5,673 nucleotides of DNA, taken from assembly GCA_002407905.1 (NCBI GenBank), contig DHPL01000024.1, positions 19,734 through 25,406 on the forward strand. The letters run 5' to 3'. Origin of the DNA: Anaerolineaceae bacterium UBA5365 (GTDB taxonomy: Bacteria; Chloroflexota; Anaerolineae; Anaerolineales; Anaerolineaceae). The notes under the pieces were generated by a model. That model did not search any database. It was not told where the DNA came from and worked only from the letters and a program-made list of their open reading frames with translations. Shown in pieces: positions 1 through 5,659 of this stretch; the first letter of the stretch is position 1, and each line of letters opens with the position of its first letter. The translations under genes and the position numbers were made by a program.

Positions 1-29
1 GGCACAGACCTGATCACCAAGAGGACTCA
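1..29 (+). repeat. Leader copy 1 with ribosome-binding site
   Basis: These 29 bases match 1397-1425. The first 24 bases, ending in AAGAGG, are identical and only the last five differ. The block carries the ribosome-binding site (AAGAGG, five-base spacing) of the first beta-helix gene and marks the left part of the 1396-bp tandem duplication. No promoter can be judged because the window begins here. Confidence 0.85.
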
Positions 30-1358
30 ATGGATTTTCGTCTATTAAAAGCAAACAGCATTCTGGTCATCCTGGCATTACTCGCCAGCTTCCTCCCCAT
101 TCAACATGTTGCTGCCCAAAGCCCCGGCATTACCTTTCTGGTCAACAACACCGCCGATGTTGCCGACCACACCTTCAATGGTATCTGCAGCGCCGGTTTT
201 GTAACGGGCGGGCCTTGCACGCTGCGGGCTGCCATCATGGAGGCCGGCCGCCAGGCTGTCTTCCAAGAGGTCACCATTAAGATTCCTGCGGGCACTTACA
301 ACCTGACCATTCCCGCCGACCCATACGCAGGTTGGTCAACGGGTGATCTCGATATGGGGCAGGTAGAACAAGGTAATACTATCCATATCACGGCGGCAGA
401 CCTAAGCGCACCCCGGCCGGTGATCGAGGCTTCTGCGATCCAGGATGGCATTTTTTATCTCCGCGAGACCACCAAGGTTGTGATGACGCATCTTACCCTG
501 ACCGGTGGCAAGGTCGAGACAACAAGCAGTTGGTCTCGTAGCGGCGGCGCCATCTACAACGCCGGTAAGCTGGAACTCAACAGCGTGATCGTCATCGGCA
601 ACAGCTCTGTTTGCGCTGCTAGCTTCGCCTATTGTGACCATCGGGGCGGTGGAATTGCAAATTACGGCACTTTAACCATTAAAGATTCAGCGATCACACT
701 CAACAACGCCCATTTTGGTTCGGCAATTTATAGTTCAGGCACGGGCCATGTCAACATTCTGCGCTCTCAGATTTATTCTAATGTCACAGGCGATTCAACC
801 ATCGAAATTATGGACAATCCGGTTCTCAACATCGTCAACACCAGCATAAGCAACAATCGTGGGTCTAACACCGCTCCGGATTCCTTGCGTGTTCATTGCT
901 GCACAAACATCAACATCATCGCGTCCACCTTCGTCCATAAAGGTTCAGGGAATACATTGGATATTGGCACATTTCAACCAACAAAGCCCACCATCAATAT
1001 TCACGACAGTATCCTTTTTAGCGATGCTTTCAATTGCAGAAATATTTCCACTGCCAACTGGGGCGCCAACAGCTACAACATCGAAACCGGTGGCAGTTGT
1101 AGTGCAGGCCTGAATGGGCCAGGAAACCTGTTTTATACCAACCCAATGCTCAGTATGACCCCAAGCCTCTTCGGTCTGGACCCGGTCCACCTCCCCTTGC
1201 CCGGGTCACCTGCCATTAACCATCGCCCCGGCAGCTGTACTTACGCCGGTGCGCCATTGCTCCACGACCAACGGGGCATCCCCCGCGCCGACGGCCGCTG
1301 CGACACCGGCGCCTTCGAGCGCAACTTCCCGGCCTATCTGCCGGCCGTACGGCGGTAG
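30..1358 (+). CDS. Secreted CSLREA / choice-of-anchor Q beta-helix protein, copy 1
   Basis: Predicted exported protein of 442 aa; substrate and activity are unknown. Residues 1-29 form a signal peptide (basic start, hydrophobic ILVILALLASFL, VAA before Q30). Residues 35-70 carry a CSLREA-type motif (FLVNNTADVADH, then C53...C63-TLRAAI). Residues 150-335 contain about six beta-helix rungs of the pattern hxIxxSxIxxN, for example KLELNSVIVIGN, TLTIKDSAITLN and VLNIVNTSISNN, plus GGAIYN and GGGIAN turns. Residues 413-430 match the choice-of-anchor Q block (DQRGIPRADGRCDTGAFE), followed by the tail FPAYLPAVRR. Ten cysteines are present (53, 63, 195, 202, 290, 291, 336, 357, 403, 424). The start is set by AAGAGG at 19-24, five bases before ATG. 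Only 29 bases precede the gene, so its promoter and any further copies lie outside the window. Copy 2 follows after 67 bp, probably co-transcribed. Family assignment is firm; a structural, adhesive or polysaccharide-related role is a guess. Confidence 0.88.
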   Translation: MDFRLLKANSILVILALLASFLPIQHVAAQSPGITFLVNNTADVADHTFNGICSAGFVTGGPCTLRAAIMEAGRQAVFQEVTIKIPAGTYNLTIPADPYAGWSTGDLDMGQVEQGNTIHITAADLSAPRPVIEASAIQDGIFYLRETTKVVMTHLTLTGGKVETTSSWSRSGGAIYNAGKLELNSVIVIGNSSVCAASFAYCDHRGGGIANYGTLTIKDSAITLNNAHFGSAIYSSGTGHVNILRSQIYSNVTGDSTIEIMDNPVLNIVNTSISNNRGSNTAPDSLRVHCCTNINIIASTFVHKGSGNTLDIGTFQPTKPTINIHDSILFSDAFNCRNISTANWGANSYNIETGGSCSAGLNGPGNLFYTNPMLSMTPSLFGLDPVHLPLPGSPAINHRPGSCTYAGAPLLHDQRGIPRADGRCDTGAFERNFPAYLPAVRR

Positions 1359-1383
1359 CGAACCGTTTGCTATGGCGGCGCAT

Positions 1384-1398
1384 CCCTTAGCTTAAGGG
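1384..1398. other. Small hairpin between copies 1 and 2
   Basis: CCCTTA (1384-1389) and TAAGGG (1393-1398) form a six-base-pair stem with a three-base loop in the 67-bp gap between the first two genes. No T tract follows, so it is not a clear terminator. It could act as an RNA processing or stability element, or be chance. Confidence 0.35.
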
Positions 1399-1425
1399 CA
1401 CAGACCTGATCACCAAGAGGGCTCT
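1397..1425 (+). repeat. Leader copy 2 with ribosome-binding site
   Basis: Direct repeat of bases 1-29 at an offset of 1396, carrying AAGAGG at 1415-1420 in front of the second beta-helix gene. Its presence shows that the duplicated unit included the untranslated leader and not only the coding region. Confidence 0.85.
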
Positions 1426-2757
1426 ATGAATTTTCGTCTATTAAAAGCAAACAGCATTCTGGTCATCCTGGCATTACTCGCCAGCTTTCTCCCCATTCAA
1501 CACGCTGCTGCCCAAAGTTCCGGCATTACCTTTCTGGTCAACAACACCGCCGATGTTGCCGACCACACCATTAATGGTATCTGCAGCGCTGGGTTTGTAA
1601 CGGGCGGGCCTTGCACGCTGCGGGCTGCCACCATGGAGGCCGGCCACCAGGCTGTCTTCCAAGAGGTCACGATTAAGATCCCTACAGGCACTTACAACCT
1701 GACCATTCCCCCCACTTCATTCCCAGGTGGGTCAACGGGTGATCTCGATATGGGGGAGGTACAACAAGGTAATACTATCCATATCACGGCGGCAGACCTA
1801 AGCGCACCCCGGCCGGTGATCGAGGCTTCTGCGATCCAGGATGGCATTTTTTATCTCCGCGAGACCACCAAGGTTGTGATGACGCATCTTACCCTGACCG
1901 GTGGCAAGGTCGAGACAACAAGCAGTTGGTCTCGTAGCGGCGGCGCCATCTACAACGCCGGTAAGCTGGAACTCAACAGCGTGATCGTCATCGGCAACAG
2001 CTCTGTTTGCGCCGCTGGCTTCGCCTATTGTTACCATCGGGGCGGTGGGATAGCGAATTATGGCTCAATTACCATTAAAGATTCTGATATCACGCTCAAC
2101 GAAGCACATTGGGGAGCAGCGATTTACAGTGAAGGCTCGGGGGAAGTAAACATCGTGCGCACAAGAATTTTTTCCAACTTAACCCATGTCACAGCCTTGG
2201 AAATTGAGGACAATCCGGTCCTCAATATTGTCAATTCCAGTATCAGTAACAATGGTTACCCAGGCGGCTATTCGACTACCTTGCGCGTGCATTGTTGCAC
2301 GAAGATTAATATAAGCTCATCTACCTTCGTACATAAGGAACCTACCGGATTTATGATCGATCTTGGGAGTCTAAACGGGCCCCAGGAACCCATCATTACC
2401 ATTCACGACAGCATCCTGTTCAGCGATTCCCAGACCTGCAAAAGCACTGCGAACACAAGCTGGGCTGGCAGCAGCTACAACATCGCCAACGATGGCTTCT
2501 GTACCAACTTGGTGGGGCCCGGGGACCTGCAAAATACTGACCCAATGATCAGTATGGCCGGAAGCCTATTCGGAATCGACCCCGTGCACCTTCCCCTGCC
2601 CGGTTCTCCGGCCCTCAACCACCGGCCAGGGAATTGCAGCTACGCCGGTGCGCCATTGCTCCACGACCAACGGGGCATCCCCCGCGCCGATAGCCGCTGC
2701 GATACCGGCGCTTTTGAGCGCAACTTCCCGGCCTTTCTGCCGGCAATACGCAGATGA
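1426..2757 (+). CDS. Secreted CSLREA / choice-of-anchor Q beta-helix protein, copy 2
   Basis: 443-aa close paralogue of the preceding gene, exported by a near-identical signal peptide (AAA before Q30). The layout is the same: CTLRAAT at 63-69, GGAIYN and GGGIAN turns, six beta-helix rungs up to about residue 335, DQRGIPRADSRCDTGAFE near 414-431, and the tail FPAFLPAIRR. Cysteines are at 53, 63, 195, 202, 290, 291, 338, 359, 404 and 425, all matching copy 1. Residues about 113-195 are encoded by DNA identical to copy 1. Residues 214-380 differ at many positions and carry one extra residue. AAGAGG at 1415-1420 lies five bases from ATG. The upstream leader is duplicated from copy 1, so the gene arose by tandem duplication that included its ribosome-binding region. 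Its 3' end differs from the end shared by copies 1 and 3. Molecular function is unknown. Confidence 0.88.
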   Translation: MNFRLLKANSILVILALLASFLPIQHAAAQSSGITFLVNNTADVADHTINGICSAGFVTGGPCTLRAATMEAGHQAVFQEVTIKIPTGTYNLTIPPTSFPGGSTGDLDMGEVQQGNTIHITAADLSAPRPVIEASAIQDGIFYLRETTKVVMTHLTLTGGKVETTSSWSRSGGAIYNAGKLELNSVIVIGNSSVCAAGFAYCYHRGGGIANYGSITIKDSDITLNEAHWGAAIYSEGSGEVNIVRTRIFSNLTHVTALEIEDNPVLNIVNSSISNNGYPGGYSTTLRVHCCTKINISSSTFVHKEPTGFMIDLGSLNGPQEPIITIHDSILFSDSQTCKSTANTSWAGSSYNIANDGFCTNLVGPGDLQNTDPMISMAGSLFGIDPVHLPLPGSPALNHRPGNCSYAGAPLLHDQRGIPRADSRCDTGAFERNFPAFLPAIRR

Positions 2758-2763
2758 CCTCGA

Positions 2764-2789
2764 TGTATCGGAATGTATATTCCGATGCA
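2764..2789. promoter_or_regulatory. 11-bp-stem palindrome between copies 2 and 3
   Basis: TGTATCGGAAT and ATTCCGATGCA pair over 11 positions, with one G-T wobble, around the four-base loop GTAT. It starts seven bases after the stop of copy 2 and ends 67 bases before the ATG of copy 3. There is no following T tract, so it is a poor intrinsic terminator. An operator or an RNA stabilising hairpin at the operon joint is possible. The symmetry is clear; the role is inferred. Confidence 0.5.
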
Positions 2790-2846
2790 CTGCCAAACTC
2801 AAATTTACTCAGAACCTTAAGGGTGCGTGAGGCATTCATTCAAGAA

Positions 2847-2851
2847 AGAGG
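2847..2851 (+). promoter_or_regulatory. Shine-Dalgarno of copy 3
   Basis: AGAGG lies five bases before the ATG at 2857, the same spacing as in the two other paralogues. This decides the start against the upstream in-frame GTG at 2827. Confidence 0.7.
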
Positions 2852-2856
2852 TAACA

Positions 2857-4182
2857 ATGAAAAGCCTTTCAACCAAGGTTTTCACGCTTCTGGTATTAAT
2901 CATGCTCCTTGCCAGCTTCATCCCCCTGCAACGCGCTTCTGCGCAAGCAACAAGTGTAACTTTCGTTGTTGATAGCTTTGCCGACATCAAAGATCACACC
3001 TCCAACGGTCAGTGCAGCACAGGCTTCCCAATCAATGGGCCTTGCACCTTAAGAGCCGCCATCACGGAGGCCCTCTCGTGGGTGAAAGATTATGACGTCA
3101 CGATCAAGCTCCCCACCGGCACCTATTCCTTGACCATTCCACCTGGCACGTACAACGCTTCACCAGCGGAAGGAAATCTAAACATCGTGCCACCTCTAAC
3201 CTTGCACACCATCCACATTACAGCCGCCGATCAAAGCAAGCCGGCACCTGTCATTGATGCTGGGGGCATCACAGACGGTATTTTTCAGCTGGGAAGCATG
3301 GCCAGGGTTATTATGACCCATTTGGAACTGATGGGCGGCGTTGTCATTCACAACGTTACCTCAACCTCCTGGGGTGGTGCCATCAACAACGAAGGGTATC
3401 TTGAATTGAATGACGTTGATCTCTATCTCAATTCTGCGGTGTGCGCGGACTTTTCACTCAATTGTCTTACCTATGGCGGGGCGATCTTCAATACCGGTGA
3501 TCTGTACATCAAAGATTCGCGCATCTATTTTAACCAGGCAACGAGTGGATCAGTCATCTACAGCGACTCTTCAGGTACGGTCGATATCCAACGGACAAAG
3601 ATCTTTTCAAATACCACGGTCCAAAGCGCAGTCGATATCGGGACTGGCGCTACGGTCAATATCGTCAACACGAGTTTTACAAACAATATCTCCTCCAGTG
3701 GGCCAAATATCGCCCTTCAGGTGGCTTGCTGCGCTACTGTCTCCGTCTCATCCTCAACTTTCGTGAATCCAGTCAGAGGTGTTTCCATCGCGTTGGGCGC
3801 TTATAACCCGCCAAGGCCCAATATCGCCATCTATAGCACCATCCTGAACAGTGCCGGCGGCAATTGCGATAACTATCAGTCGTTTTGGCTCTCCAATGGG
3901 AACAACATTGCCAGCGACAACAGCTGTTCTTTCATGACCATGCAAGGCGATCTGCTTAATACTGACCCCATGGTCGCCGTCATCCCTACCCTTGGCGGCT
4001 ACTTCCCGGATCACGTTCCACTGCCAGGCTCGCCCGCGATCAACCGCAACCCGGGCAATTGCGTCTGGGCGGGCGCTCCGCTGCTAAGTGACGTGCTGGG
4101 TGTTCCGCGTGGGGATGGCCGCTGCGACACCGGCGCCTTCGAGCGCAACTTCCCGGCCTATCTGCCGGCCGTACGGCGGTAG
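2857..4182 (+). CDS. Secreted CSLREA / choice-of-anchor Q beta-helix protein, copy 3 (divergent)
   Basis: 441-aa more distant paralogue. The ATG at 2857 is preferred over an in-frame GTG at 2827. It has AGAGG at 2847-2851 with five-base spacing, and it gives a 30-residue leader (MKSLSTK..., ASA before Q30) that aligns without gaps to copies 1 and 2. Residues 34-69 carry the CSLREA-type motif (C53...C63-TLRAAI). Rungs such as YLELNDVDLYLN, DLYIKDSRIYFN, TVDIQRTKIFSN and TVNIVNTSFTNN form the beta-helix core. The choice-of-anchor Q block ends in DGRCDTGAFE, followed by FPAYLPAVRR. All ten cysteines of the paralogues are kept, including the adjacent pair 291-292. Most of the gene is well diverged, yet its last 69 bp (4117-4185, running past the stop) are identical to copy 1, suggesting gene conversion. 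It follows copy 2 after 99 bp containing a strong palindrome, so it may be read from its own promoter or from the operon. It converges on the minus-strand DUF488 gene. Confidence 0.87.
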   Translation: MKSLSTKVFTLLVLIMLLASFIPLQRASAQATSVTFVVDSFADIKDHTSNGQCSTGFPINGPCTLRAAITEALSWVKDYDVTIKLPTGTYSLTIPPGTYNASPAEGNLNIVPPLTLHTIHITAADQSKPAPVIDAGGITDGIFQLGSMARVIMTHLELMGGVVIHNVTSTSWGGAINNEGYLELNDVDLYLNSAVCADFSLNCLTYGGAIFNTGDLYIKDSRIYFNQATSGSVIYSDSSGTVDIQRTKIFSNTTVQSAVDIGTGATVNIVNTSFTNNISSSGPNIALQVACCATVSVSSSTFVNPVRGVSIALGAYNPPRPNIAIYSTILNSAGGNCDNYQSFWLSNGNNIASDNSCSFMTMQGDLLNTDPMVAVIPTLGGYFPDHVPLPGSPAINRNPGNCVWAGAPLLSDVLGVPRGDGRCDTGAFERNFPAYLPAVRR

Positions 4183-4210
4183 CGAGGCCTGCGTTGAGAG
4201 GGGTTGCAGT

Positions 4211-4239
4211 AACTCTACCGGTTGTTTTCGGGCAGAGTT
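4211..4239. other. Imperfect inverted repeat after copy 3
   Basis: AACTCT (4211-4216) and CCG (4218-4220) can pair with CGG (4229-4231) and AGAGTT (4234-4239), with small bulges, in the gap between convergent genes. No T tract follows on the plus strand, so its use as a terminator for the beta-helix genes is doubtful. Confidence 0.3.
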
Positions 4240-4279
4240 CTGGTGGTCTTGCCTGAGCTTGCTTGGGGATGCGCTGAAC

Positions 4280-4295
4280 GGCTCTATTTAGAGCC
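4280..4295. terminator. Perfect palindrome at the DUF488 stop
   Basis: GGCTCTATTTAGAGCC is a perfect inverted repeat overlapping the last codons and TAG stop of the DUF488 gene. It could form a six-base-pair hairpin on either transcript between the convergent genes. Neither side has a real T run (TTCAG on the plus side, GTTCAG on the minus side), so termination is only a weak possibility. Confidence 0.3.
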
Positions 4296-4826
4296 TTCAG
4301 CTGGGTACCAAATTCGCTCACCCTCAGTTTTGGCAAAGGGGGTTAGGCTGTGCACGCGGGTCTGGCCCGGCCCCATGATGTCTGTAACCAGCAGGCTGCG
4401 CACCAAAAGCGCGTCGCCCACCAGCGAGCGGTGGCAGCGCCAGGGAACGGCCTCGGCGCACATGATCGCGCTGGGCTTTTGGCCAGCCAGTTCGATCAGC
4501 CGGTTAATGGATTGGGCAAAGGCCTCAGTTTGCATGTAATCGGCATAGTTGCGGAAGGATTGCACCCGCCAGCCTTGGTTGATCGAGTTCTGCGTTTTAG
4601 GTCTCAGCCCGCCCAATTCCTTCAGGTAGATGTACTCGATGCCATTAGCCGGCAAGGTTTGCTGCAAGGCGTTTTGCTCGTACTGGGGGTTATAACGCGA
4701 GCGCGGCACGGTGCGGATGTCGATCAGCCGTTCCACACCATTTTCGTGGAGTAACCCGAGGAATTCCTCGATCGGCCGCGTGGAATGCCCGATGGTGAAG
4801 ATCTGCAGTTTCTCCTTTTGGTCCAT
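4284..4826 (-). CDS. DUF488 family protein
   Basis: 180-aa soluble protein of the DUF488 family (PF04343); to my knowledge the biochemical role is not established. Family landmarks are TIGHST at residues 11-16, DIRTVPRSRYNPQ at 36-48, YLKELGG at 67-73, and the conserved segment CAEAVPWRCHRSL at 123-135 with Cys123, Cys131 and His132-Arg133. A C-terminal HSLTPFAK follows at 159-166. Length is normal for the family and nothing appears truncated. The ATG at 4826 is chosen because the family begins a few residues before TIGHS. An in-frame ATG at 4910 would add 28 residues without family resemblance. No Shine-Dalgarno is visible before 4826. A promoter-like pair ends six bases upstream, so the mRNA could be leaderless. 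The gene is convergent with the beta-helix cluster (101-bp gap) and has no visible operon partner. Confidence 0.9.
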   Translation of the reverse strand: MDQKEKLQIFTIGHSTRPIEEFLGLLHENGVERLIDIRTVPRSRYNPQYEQNALQQTLPANGIEYIYLKELGGLRPKTQNSINQGWRVQSFRNYADYMQTEAFAQSINRLIELAGQKPSAIMCAEAVPWRCHRSLVGDALLVRSLLVTDIMGPGQTRVHSLTPFAKTEGERIWYPAEGSK

Positions 4827-4832
4827 AGGGGC

Positions 4833-4863
4833 ATTGTAAACCCCACACACCAATGGATGCCAA
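4833..4863 (-). promoter_or_regulatory. Candidate promoter of the DUF488 gene
   Basis: On the minus strand TTGGCA (4863-4858) and TACAAT (4838-4833) each match five of six bases of the sigma-70-type consensus, separated by 19 bases, slightly longer than ideal. The -10 element ends six bases before the ATG, which would place transcription start at or next to the start codon and agrees with the absence of a Shine-Dalgarno. Confidence 0.35.
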
Positions 4864-5084
4864 GGCTTGTAGTGGCTGGGCTGCGCACGATGTTCCGGAT
4901 TACCCGCCAAATTACCCGAACCTGTACGGGTGCTCCAGGAAGTTTAGGCCGACACAAGATGCTTGATGCAGGGAGCAGGCCGATTACCTGCCTCGCTATA
5001 TCGAGGAGCGTGCCTAGGGGCGGGCTCCTTGTGCCTGCCTGTGTTCTGCGAGGACAATGTAACTGCAGAGGTGTTTGGGTTTAC

Positions 5085-5107
5085 GGGTCGACACAAGTGG
5101 TCGACCC
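5085..5107. repeat. REP/MITE-like palindrome
   Basis: GGGTCGAC and GTCGACCC form a perfect eight-base-pair inverted repeat around a seven-base loop. On the right it is flanked by CCTACAAAC. Read on the minus strand this gives GTAGGGGTCGAC, the shape of short dispersed intergenic palindromes common in Chloroflexota and cyanobacteria. Only one copy is in the window, so dispersal is an inference. Confidence 0.4.
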
Positions 5108-5139
5108 CTACAAACATTGCCAGATCTTTAAAACAATAA

Positions 5140-5155
5140 AGCCCCAGTTGGGGCT
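5140..5155 (-). terminator. Intrinsic terminator, unit A
   Basis: On the minus strand AGCCCC-AACT-GGGGCT forms a six-base-pair stem with a four-base loop followed by TTATTGTTTT. It is the last hairpin downstream of the array and has the strongest stem of the set. Confidence 0.75.
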
Positions 5156-5178
5156 AAGAATTTAAAACGAAAAGCTTT

Positions 5179-5226
5179 CTTGACAATGACCTGCTCTTCC
5201 AGGACTCTGCCCGCCGGTAGTGGTAG
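5179..5226 (-). pseudogene. 5S rRNA 3' fragment, unit A
   Basis: Leftmost and most diverged copy. It keeps the CGGCGGGC and GGTCATTG landmarks, but the hallmark reads GGAAGAGCAGG instead of GGGAGAGTAGG and the end is GTCAAG instead of GCCAAG. The 5' half of a 5S gene is absent, so it cannot make a normal 5S rRNA. Confidence 0.7.
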
Positions 5227-5240
5227 ATAGTTAATACAAA

Positions 5241-5258
5241 AAGCCCTCGATGGGGCTT
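5241..5258 (-). terminator. Intrinsic terminator, unit B
   Basis: AAGCCC-CATCGA-GGGCTT followed by TTTG on the minus strand. Outer arms TTAATAC and GTATTAA lengthen the inverted repeat on both sides. Confidence 0.75.
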
Positions 5259-5280
5259 AGGTATTAAAACGAAAAAGTCT

Positions 5281-5328
5281 CTTGGCAATGACTTACTCTC
5301 CCAGGATTTTGCCCGTCGGTAGTGGCAG
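5281..5328 (-). pseudogene. 5S rRNA 3' fragment, unit B
   Basis: Carries the intact GGGAGAGTA hallmark of the 5S 3' strand and ends in GCCAAG, with AAGTC in place of AGGTC. There is no 5' half; upstream of it on the minus strand is the terminator of the next unit. Confidence 0.72.
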
Positions 5329-5342
5329 ATAGTTAATACAAA

Positions 5343-5360
5343 AAGCCCTCGATAAGGCTT
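5343..5360 (-). terminator. Intrinsic terminator, unit C (weakened)
   Basis: AAGCC and GGCTT still pair, but a substitution breaks the sixth base pair seen in the other units, leaving a five-base-pair stem before the T tract. Confidence 0.6.
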
Positions 5361-5382
5361 AGGTATTAAAACGAAAAAGTCT

Positions 5383-5430
5383 CTTGGCAATGACCTACTC
5401 TCCCAGGACTTTGCTCGCCAGCAGTGGCAG
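5383..5430 (-). pseudogene. 5S rRNA 3' fragment, unit C
   Basis: Has GGGAGAGTAGGTC and GCCAAG. The preceding stem side is altered (CTGGCGAGCAAAG instead of CCGGCGGGCAAAA). Only the 3' portion of a 5S gene is present. Confidence 0.72.
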
Positions 5431-5444
5431 AAAGTTAATACAAA

Positions 5445-5462
5445 AAGCCCTCGATGGGGCTT
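5445..5462 (-). terminator. Intrinsic terminator, unit D
   Basis: AAGCCC-CATCGA-GGGCTT followed by TTTG on the minus strand. The outer arms at 5435-5441 (TTAATAC) and 5465-5471 (GTATTAA) are perfectly complementary, making a 37-base two-part hairpin. Confidence 0.75.
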
Positions 5463-5484
5463 AGGTATTAAAACGAAAAAGTCT

Positions 5485-5532
5485 CTTGGCAATGACCTAC
5501 TCTCCCAGGATTTTGCCCGCCGGTAGTGGCAG
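5485..5532 (-). pseudogene. 5S rRNA 3' fragment, unit D
   Basis: Closest copy to a standard 5S 3' end: CCGGCGGGC, GGGAGAGTAGGTC and GCCAAG are all present. The loop E 5' strand expected in 5S (GATGGTA) is not kept; CTGCCA stands in its place, so homology begins around the following ACT. This indicates a fragment and not a complete gene. Confidence 0.75.
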
Positions 5533-5547
5533 ATAGTTAATACAAAA

Positions 5548-5565
5548 AAGCCCTATATGGGGCTT
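5548..5565 (-). terminator. Intrinsic terminator, unit E
   Basis: AAGCCC-CATATA-GGGCTT followed by TTTTG on the minus strand. The loop differs from the other units while the stem is kept. It is the first intact terminator met by a transcript entering from the right edge. Confidence 0.72.
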
Positions 5566-5587
5566 AGGTACTAAAACGAGAAAATCT

Positions 5588-5627
5588 CTTGGCAATGACC
5601 TGCTCTTCCAGGACTTTGCCCGTCGGT
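5588..5627 (-). pseudogene. 5S rRNA 3' fragment, unit E (shortened)
   Basis: Shares the variant hallmark GGAAGAGCAGG with unit A, though the two are not adjacent. It is cut short on its 5' side (minus strand) by a deletion that also removed most of the neighbouring terminator. Confidence 0.68.
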
Positions 5628-5659
5628 TGTGGGGCTTAGGTATTAAAACGAAAAAGTCT

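Larger units (their letters stand above)
4827..5136. other. Gene-free stretch with small palindromes
   Basis: About 310 bases between the DUF488 start and the repeat array. I see no convincing gene or tRNA. It holds the candidate DUF488 promoter, a direct repeat ATTACCCG at 4899-4906 and 4911-4918, and several inverted repeats: GCAGG/CCTGC (4975-4979, 4987-4991), CCTCG/CGAGG (4991-4995, 5002-5006), GGGCGGGC/GCCTGCCT with two G-T pairs (5018-5025, 5033-5040), and the stronger palindrome at 5085-5107. The density of hairpins resembles intergenic repetitive DNA. Confidence 0.5.

Noticed and set aside
402..641. Minus-strand 79-codon open frame repeated at 1798-2037
   Set aside because: It lies antisense within the beta-helix genes and is duplicated only because those genes are; the sense frame has clear domains and a signal peptide.
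1326..1358. LPxTG-type sortase signal
   Set aside because: LPAVRR lacks the TG pair and is not followed by a hydrophobic segment and basic tail; it is the extreme C-terminus.
1..2757. Transposon-driven duplication of the beta-helix genes
   Set aside because: No transposase, terminal inverted repeats or target duplications flank the units; unequal recombination is enough to explain the tandem layout.
2827..2856. Upstream GTG start for copy 3
   Set aside because: It would add ten charged residues before the signal peptide. The ATG at 2857 has a good Shine-Dalgarno and aligns exactly with the starts of copies 1 and 2.
4350..4754. Plus-strand 134-codon open frame antisense to DUF488
   Set aside because: The minus-strand frame carries unmistakable DUF488 motifs; the plus frame shows no recognisable family.
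4785..5165. Plus-strand 126-codon open frame across the DUF488 start and intergenic region
   Set aside because: It runs through the palindromes and into the array, has no ribosome-binding site, and its composition looks non-coding.
5154..5492. Minus-strand open frame with a repeating LPRDFFVLIPKP-type peptide
   Set aside because: The peptide repeat merely translates the 102-bp DNA array (102 is a multiple of three) across terminators and 5S-like sequence. There is no start context, and the DNA match to 5S explains the conservation.
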